Below are positions 42,327-46,954 of a stretch of DNA of 46,954 nt, in pieces. The notes under the pieces were generated by a model. It searched no databases and was not told the DNA's origin. It saw nothing but the letters and a program-made list of their open reading frames with translations. Source of the DNA: Acaryochloris sp. CRU_2_0 (GTDB lineage: Bacteria > Cyanobacteriota > Cyanobacteriia > Thermosynechococcales > Thermosynechococcaceae). Position numbers and translations under genes: made by a program. Within the stretch, counting starts at the first letter, position 1; the number at the start of each line of letters is the position of its first letter. The DNA lies in contig JAAUOM010000025.1 of the NCBI GenBank assembly GCA_012034865.1, positions 1 through 46,954 of the forward strand, written 5' to 3'.

Positions 42327-42728
42327 ATGAAGACCAAATTGCAAAGTGTAATTGAAGAGGCGTCCGTTTTCAATGCTCAGGCCGATTCTTGTACTGTGAT
42401 TCGCGATCGCTACATGGAACTGGCTCAAGCTGCCCATCAGGATCTCGATTACCCTTATTTGGGCACCACCTACGATGAGTACTATGCCATCATCGCCCTG
42501 TATCCCGATATGGGACAGACCCTTGATCGAGGGGTTTTAGCAGAAGCCCTTCTCCATGGTGAATCACCAGAACGCGCTTGTGCTTTAATGGCTCAAAGTC
42601 CTTATGTCCAATCTCAGTTGCATTCTCATCAGCAAACGGTACAGGCTCTATTTGCCTATGGGATGCCGTTGATCACCTCCTATTGCCAAGCCTATCGAGC
42701 TGCGCAGCAAGGGATAGCTGCGCTATAA
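42327..42728 (+). CDS. Hypothetical protein, helical
   Basis: 133 residues from the ATG at 42327 (MKTKLQSVIEEASVFNAQAD). The frame extends upstream to a TTG at 42282. All-helical prediction by eye: SCTVIRDRYMELAQAAHQDL, EYYAIIALYPDMGQTLDRGV, EALLHGESPERACALMAQSP. No family recognised. HIP1 is present in the gene, so it is likely native. Confidence 0.6.
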   Translation: MKTKLQSVIEEASVFNAQADSCTVIRDRYMELAQAAHQDLDYPYLGTTYDEYYAIIALYPDMGQTLDRGVLAEALLHGESPERACALMAQSPYVQSQLHSHQQTVQALFAYGMPLITSYCQAYRAAQQGIAAL

Positions 42729-42801
42729 CACGGCAATTGTGTCAGAGATAATCTGGAGTGTCACGCTACCATAGCAGTAGTGATAAGCGTGGGACACATA
42801 A

Positions 42802-43023
42802 ATGTTTTTGAATGAATTATCTCCACTGTTTCAAGAATTGGTCAGCAAGCCCATTGCCTTTATGGGAGGCTTTGCCTCAGGTTTGCTGCGTCTAAATCTA
42901 GCAGAGGATCCTGTTAAGAGTTGGCTGGAGCAAAAGCGCGGATCGGAGGATGATGTTTCCTCATCCCAGCCCAAGGATCCCACCCACAACGGCAGTGGCC
43001 CGCAATCGATCACGATTGAATAA
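42802..43023 (+). CDS. Conserved-looking small protein (73 residues)
   Basis: MFLNELSPLFQELVSKPIAF, then GGFASGLLRLNLAEDPVKSW and a Ser/Asp-rich tail. It resembles short cyanobacterial proteins of unknown function with the SGLLRLNLAEDPV block. There is no membrane segment or signal peptide. It is separated from the kinase by a remnant at 43.0 kb. Confidence 0.55.
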   Translation: MFLNELSPLFQELVSKPIAFMGGFASGLLRLNLAEDPVKSWLEQKRGSEDDVSSSQPKDPTHNGSGPQSITIE

Positions 43024-43033
43024 GTCATTTCCC

Positions 43034-43126
43034 ATGGTTGCCCCAGATTGGCGTGTGTTTTCCTTAATTCCCAGTGCCACGGAAATTTTGACGGCATTGG
43101 GGTTAGGGGATATTTGGGTGGGTTCA
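43034..43126 (+). pseudogene. N-terminal remnant of a BtuF-like (cobalamin/iron) binding protein
   Basis: MVAPDWRVFSLIPSATEILT-ALGLGDIWVGSS matches the first 30 or so residues of periplasmic cobalamin-binding proteins (R-x-x-S-L-x-P-S-A-T-E-I, then G-L-G-D). The rest of the roughly 300-residue protein is absent, and the kinase gene begins soon after. Truncation by deletion is the simplest explanation. Confidence 0.65.
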
Positions 43127-43203
43127 TCGACCTGGCTCTCGTCTGGTAGACTCTATGGAACTTCTCGTAGAACTATTTCATTCCCATATTTTTACGCCTA
43201 CGT

Positions 43204-44889
43204 ATGCCGACGATGGATGGCAAAGGTATCACTGAAGGCATGATTGGCCAGACACTAGACGGACGCTATCAGGTTGTGCGCCCCTTGGGAACAGGAGGGT
43301 TTGGGCAAACCTATATTGCTGAAGATACCCGCAGACCGGGTCATCCATGGTGTGTTGTCAAAGTCCTGCACCCAGCCAGCAGTGATCCACAATTTCTAGA
43401 AGTGGCTCGCCGTTTATTTCAGAATGAGGCAGACACCTTAGAAAAATTGGGACATCATCCTCGAATTCCCCGGTTATTAGCTTTTTTTGAGCAGGACAAA
43501 GATTTTTACTTGGTGCAAGAACTGATCGATGGGGTGCCGTTAACAGATGAGCTAGGACGAGGACAGCGTTGGTCGGAGTCGCGGGCGCGATCGCTCGTCT
43601 CAGAGGTATTGGAACTCCTGATGTTCATTCATGGCCAAGGGGTGATTCATCGAGACATTAAACCCGACAATATTATCCGCCGTCACGGCGATCGCAAGCT
43701 GGTCTTGGTGGATTTTGGCTCCGTCAAACAGGTGAGGGACCAATCCTTAGTCACAGATGGCTCTACTAGCTTCACGGTTGTCGTCGGTACACCGGGTTAT
43801 ATGGCGAGTGAGCAAAGTCAGGGGAAACCGCGCGCCAGTAGTGATCTCTATTCCCTGGGGATTATTGGCATTCAAGCGGTAACAGGTATTTCACCTGCTC
43901 AATTTAAGGAAGATATTGATGGGGAACTGATCTGGCGAGATCAAGCCAATATCAGTGATGCCTTCGCTCAGATCTTAACTAAGATGGTGCGACCCTATTT
44001 CAAATTACGCTACCCAACCGCCCAAGAAGCATTGCAAGCGCTCCATGGCATGGATGGTGCGACCCCAGCAACCTCATCAGTATCGCAGTCGCCAACCCTG
44101 GCGGCAAAATCGCTGGAGGGTTCCCAGCCTGTATCGGCCAACCCTCCACCTTCGACTTTTTTCCCTACACAGGTTGTGGTTTCTCCACCCGCAGCAAGAT
44201 CCCCTCAACCTGCTTCTCCGGTAGCGACAGCGCCCAAACGCTCTGGTTGTGCCTCTTGGTTTGCGGGTTTGGGGGCGATGACCCTCGTTCTAGGGTTGGG
44301 ACTGGTGGGCCTCAGCTATTTCGGGCTGACGGAGAATCTGTTTCCTTTCCTCACCCCCAAAGTTACTCCGGCGGATAATGGGGCTACTCTTCTCGCGCAA
44401 GCTAGAGAAGAGGCACGCCGAACAGGCAATTTAGAGAATGCGATCGCCCTTGCTGAAAAAGTCTCCAGCCGGAGTGACAGTGCAGAAGCAGCCCAAACCC
44501 AAATTCAACAATGGCAAACTCAATGGCAGCGGCAACAAGATCTATACAAACGGGCTAAAGCAGCCTTCGATGAAGGGCGCTGGCACACGGCCCGCGATTT
44601 AGCCTTCCAACTCCCCCAAAATCCTTACTGGAATCAGCGAGCTAATCCCCTCTATTTTGCCGCTAAACGCAAAATTGCCGAGTTAGAACGGCCTTCTCCC
44701 CCACCGACGCCGACAGCATCTGAATCACCAAAGCCTACTCTAGAGCCAACCCCTACGCCTACTCCCAGCAGTACACCAACGCCTGTAGAGCCAGATGAGC
44801 CTACCTTGGAACCTAGTCCAGCACCGACACCCTTACCCTCACCCGTTTTGATTCCTGTTCCTACCCCGACACCTTCTAGTCCTAATTAG
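43204..44889 (+). CDS. Membrane-anchored Ser/Thr protein kinase
   Basis: Up to 561 residues; starts at 43213 and 43240 are also in frame. Kinase domain at about 20-285: glycine loop GTGGFG (29-34), ATP lysine Lys53, catalytic HRDIKPDN (149-156, with Lys153), DFG at 170-172, activation segment GTPGYMASEQ. Then a Ser/Pro-rich linker, one membrane helix at about 350-375 (FAGLGAMTLVLGLGLVGLSY), an extracytoplasmic helical region, and a Pro/Thr-rich end. It has all catalytic residues, unlike the HRDIS kinase at 12.4 kb. The similar layout suggests a family expansion. Confidence 0.93.
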   Translation: MPTMDGKGITEGMIGQTLDGRYQVVRPLGTGGFGQTYIAEDTRRPGHPWCVVKVLHPASSDPQFLEVARRLFQNEADTLEKLGHHPRIPRLLAFFEQDKDFYLVQELIDGVPLTDELGRGQRWSESRARSLVSEVLELLMFIHGQGVIHRDIKPDNIIRRHGDRKLVLVDFGSVKQVRDQSLVTDGSTSFTVVVGTPGYMASEQSQGKPRASSDLYSLGIIGIQAVTGISPAQFKEDIDGELIWRDQANISDAFAQILTKMVRPYFKLRYPTAQEALQALHGMDGATPATSSVSQSPTLAAKSLEGSQPVSANPPPSTFFPTQVVVSPPAARSPQPASPVATAPKRSGCASWFAGLGAMTLVLGLGLVGLSYFGLTENLFPFLTPKVTPADNGATLLAQAREEARRTGNLENAIALAEKVSSRSDSAEAAQTQIQQWQTQWQRQQDLYKRAKAAFDEGRWHTARDLAFQLPQNPYWNQRANPLYFAAKRKIAELERPSPPPTPTASESPKPTLEPTPTPTPSSTPTPVEPDEPTLEPSPAPTPLPSPVLIPVPTPTPSSPN

Positions 44890-44929
44890 AGGACTTAGAT
44901 GAGCAATCGTTACATTAAACTTGACAGCG

Positions 44930-45508
44930 TCAAGTCCAGATCCACTCCAGATTAAGCGTGAATTCTGGCAAAACGGATTCTCCAGATAGGAGGGCAGGTG
45001 CTTGTAAGACTTCAACTGCGGATCCTGGCCGATAAATCTCCACATGCTGATCTTGTGGGTTAATGAGCCAACCCAACCGAATCCCACTGTTTAGGTATTC
45101 CTGCATTTTTGCTTGGGTTGTTTTTAGATTATCTGTTGGCGAGAGCAATTCCAGCACAAAATCAGGACAAATGGGTGGGTATTTCCGCTTTTGTTCGGTT
45201 GAGAGGGCATCCCAGCGAGATCGCTCCACCCAGGCCACATCAGGAGAGCGATCTCCCCCGCCTGGTAGCCTGAAGCAGGTGGAGGAATCAAAGACTACTC
45301 CGAGATGGGTCTTTCGATTCCAGTTGACGAAATCTGTTGCGAGTTCAACATTTTGTTTTCCAGTTTCGCCGCCTGTAGGGGGCATAATTACAAGTTCTCC
45401 GGCGGGGGTGCGCTCAAACTTCAGCTCAGGGTTGTCTGCACAGAGGCGATCGAATTGATCATTAGAGAGAATCGTGATTGAACTGAGGTCAATGGTAAAA
45501 GCAGTCAT
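44930..45508 (-). CDS. Uma2-family (DUF820) putative endonuclease
   Basis: 192 residues. A PD-(D/E)xK-fold family very frequent in cyanobacteria. Marks: LSNDQFDRLCADNPELKFER, GELVIMPPTGGETGKQN, DVAWVERSRW (Asp), and PDFVLELLSPTDNLKTTQAK with the conserved Glu and Lys-like positions, then YLNSGIRLGWLINPQ. The biological role is not established. It overlaps the following gene's upstream partner by 4 bases (45505-45508), so it is translated with the TVP38-like gene as one unit. Confidence 0.92.
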   Translation of the reverse strand: MTAFTIDLSSITILSNDQFDRLCADNPELKFERTPAGELVIMPPTGGETGKQNVELATDFVNWNRKTHLGVVFDSSTCFRLPGGGDRSPDVAWVERSRWDALSTEQKRKYPPICPDFVLELLSPTDNLKTTQAKMQEYLNSGIRLGWLINPQDQHVEIYRPGSAVEVLQAPALLSGESVLPEFTLNLEWIWT

Positions 45509-46182
45509 AGCGTTTCCTCGGATTTAGACGATGTCGAGGGAGATGTTCGTCGCTGTAACCACCCCGTCAGAATCGCCAGGGAGAAGATTCCCAAAACGGC
45601 AAGGATCATCAGCAGTTGGCCATTGCCCTTAGCAAACATACCCGCCCCAATAGCAACAATGGGAGGGTGAGAGATCATCAGCCCCAGGCAGAGGGCAGGG
45701 AAAAATTGCTTCCATTGGGTGGTCGTTAATCCTGCCCCGTAGCTGACAAAATCGAACAGTCCCGTCATTAAAAATCCTGTTAATAAAAAGAAATTACTTT
45801 CTAAATGGCGTTGACTGAGGTTATCGACTCTGGCCATGAATTGAGTGCCCACTAGTTTTGTCACCAAGTCACGACCAAACTGTTTGGCCAAATAAAATGC
45901 CAGACTACAGGCGAATAAATCTGCCAAAAACACCGTAGCTAAAGCTATCCAGAAGTTAGCCAATAGACTCCCAGCCACTAAAGACCAAACCGTACTGGGC
46001 AAGGCAGGGATGATGACACTGATAAAGCGCAAGGTAAAAAGGCCCAGTGGGGCCCAAACCCCCATATGTTCAACCTGAGCGCGCAGTCTCTCCACCCCGT
46101 AGTGATAGATCAGCCAGATGGCGATCGCAACGCAACCCACAATCAAAACAAATTTAAGAACCTTACGTAGCGTTTTATTCAT
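45505..46182 (-). CDS. TVP38/TMEM64 (VTT-domain) membrane protein
   Basis: 225 residues with about 5-6 hydrophobic segments. The VTT (DedA/SNARE-associated) block is seen in FTLRFISVIIPALPSTVWSL and ADLFACSLAFYLAKQFGRDL, with the later LTGFLMTGLFDFVSYGAGLT. Relatives are lipid scramblases or act in membrane homeostasis. The role here is inferred from family only. It is upstream of the Uma2 gene on the same strand, with a 4-base overlap. Confidence 0.85.
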   Translation of the reverse strand: MNKTLRKVLKFVLIVGCVAIAIWLIYHYGVERLRAQVEHMGVWAPLGLFTLRFISVIIPALPSTVWSLVAGSLLANFWIALATVFLADLFACSLAFYLAKQFGRDLVTKLVGTQFMARVDNLSQRHLESNFFLLTGFLMTGLFDFVSYGAGLTTTQWKQFFPALCLGLMISHPPIVAIGAGMFAKGNGQLLMILAVLGIFSLAILTGWLQRRTSPSTSSKSEETL

Positions 46183-46445
46183 AAAAAGGGAACTGGAAGT
46201 GTTGTCTGTAATGAATGCAGATTAATGCAAGCTGCTTCCGCTTTGCTTAATATTTAGTGTACGGAATTTTCACTCAAAAGGCTGATATAACGCTGCTGTT
46301 ACGGGTGAACGTAAGGGATAGGGGGATTGATATCAAACTTGGCTTGGTGGATGCGTTACACTCCTGAGCATAGACATTGCTAAGGTCAGTTGTTTATTGT
46401 CAGAGGGTTCGTCAAGCTTGTTCCGTGCTATCTCCCCATTGTTCC

Positions 46446-46954
46446 ATGTCACGACCAAAACTAGAGTCTTTCAGCCTTTCCGCCCAGGATATCTACAATT
46501 GGTATGTCCACAAGACCCTGAATGATCCCCATCGTTCCAGAATACAAACCCTACACGCTCAGCGGATCTGTGTCATGGGCGGCTGTGGGCAAGTGGGTTC
46601 ACATCTGATCACAAAACTCTATGAGTCTGGATATCCCCTGGATCATCTCTCTATCAATGATGATTTGCGCTTGGGTAAACGAGAGAATTTGCCTGTGGTC
46701 TGCCGCGATCAGGTTGATACCCGCTGCCATCGGGACTATGCCTTGAACCCGCGATCGCACCCCGATATCTTAATTTTTGTGGGAGGGCGATCGAGCGTTC
46801 CCCATTTTCACGGTTTTGCCGAGGTCATGGATGAAATCAATACCTGGAAAACCGTTTTGGAGTGGTGTATGGCCGCAAAAATCCGGCTGATTTTTGCCTT
46901 CGACCAGTAGCCTCTGTAAAACTCGTCCCTACCCTTGAAAATCCTAAAAGGGTT
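46446..46954 (+). pseudogene. NAD-dependent epimerase/dehydratase-like gene, frame lost near the right edge
   Basis: From MSRPKLESFSLSAQDIYNWY (46446) the frame gives a Rossmann nucleotide-binding start, RICVMGGCGQVGSHLITKLY, and runs to LIFAFDQ-stop at 46910. In the next frame, just after LIFA, the sequence reads STSSLCKTRPYP, the conserved A-S-T-S-S serine motif of extended SDR epimerases. One extra T near 46902 therefore shifts the frame. A second shift would be needed by 46940. The gene continues past the window, so the full state cannot be judged. The substrate (nucleotide sugar) is not known. Confidence 0.65.

Noticed and set aside
42950..43033. Upstream part of the frame containing the BtuF-like remnant
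   Set aside because: It overlaps the 73-residue gene in another frame. Only the part from 43034 matches a family.
1..46954. CRISPR array
   Set aside because: No series of regularly spaced short direct repeats was seen anywhere in the window, and no cas genes.

Overview
This is chromosomal DNA from an oxygenic cyanobacterium. It carries chlI (Mg-chelatase), petG (cytochrome b6f), prk (Calvin cycle), a one-helix high-light-inducible protein, a long-chain prenyl synthase of the plastoquinone type and many copies of the HIP1 octamer GCGATCGC. Long Ser/Thr kinases, DUF4079, DUF3082, Uma2 and DUF6887/6888 genes are also typical of cyanobacteria. An Acaryochloris-like lineage is my guess and is not proven.

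Layout. 0-0.7 kb: tail of an IS4-type transposase, then a DUF559 nuclease-like gene between two copies of a G/C-clamped palindrome. 0.8-18.4 kb: mostly housekeeping: a TPR-CHAT protein, HLIP, folB, a metallophosphatase, prk, DUF3082, sds, lepB, chlI, a HerA-like ATPase, a membrane Ser/Thr kinase with HRDIS in place of HRDIK, a cupredoxin, a TonB-like protein, petG, and a hisH/membrane protein/rsmD cluster. 18.7-20.1 kb: a yefM-yoeB toxin-antitoxin pair with a perfect operator palindrome, followed by a decayed RelE/HigB-HigA-like pair. 20.2-23.3 kb: panB, recA and a NIF3-family gene.

23.4-25.6 kb: a 741-residue protein whose N-terminal half has the catalytic pattern of telomere resolvases (protelomerases). 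This enzyme class makes hairpin telomeres in linear replicons. 25.9-27.1 kb: a zinc-ribbon protein and a complete IS5-family element with a frameshifted transposase. 27.1-28.8 kb: a small island between two 75-bp direct repeats derived from the 3' part of tRNA-Thr. It holds toxin-antitoxin-like genes and remnants. 28.7-32.9 kb: tRNA-Thr, tRNA-Tyr, rplI, dnaB, DoxX, DUF4079 and a HAD phosphatase.

33.0-37.3 kb: the most unusual region. An AbrB-Doc toxin-antitoxin pair is followed by two attC-like sites (86-90 bp, paired arms with matching extrahelical bases). The sites bracket a 3.5-kb segment encoding a C5 DNA methyltransferase broken by frameshifts and an unrecognised 437-residue protein, possibly a restriction partner. 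It looks like an integron cassette array without an integrase in view (CALIN-like). I saw no HIP1 octamers in this stretch, although they are common on either side.

37.5-46.9 kb: a BON-domain secreted protein with a frameshift, S-formylglutathione hydrolase, a PepSY-TM protein, a small DMT-like protein, an MFS (GPH) transporter, hypothetical genes, a BtuF-like remnant, a second membrane Ser/Thr kinase, a Uma2 protein, a TVP38-like protein, and an NAD-dependent epimerase-like gene that loses frame near the right edge.

The housekeeping operons are intact. The accessory zones hold several toxin-antitoxin modules and several genes that need a single-base change to read through. Whether those are real decay or sequencing errors is open.
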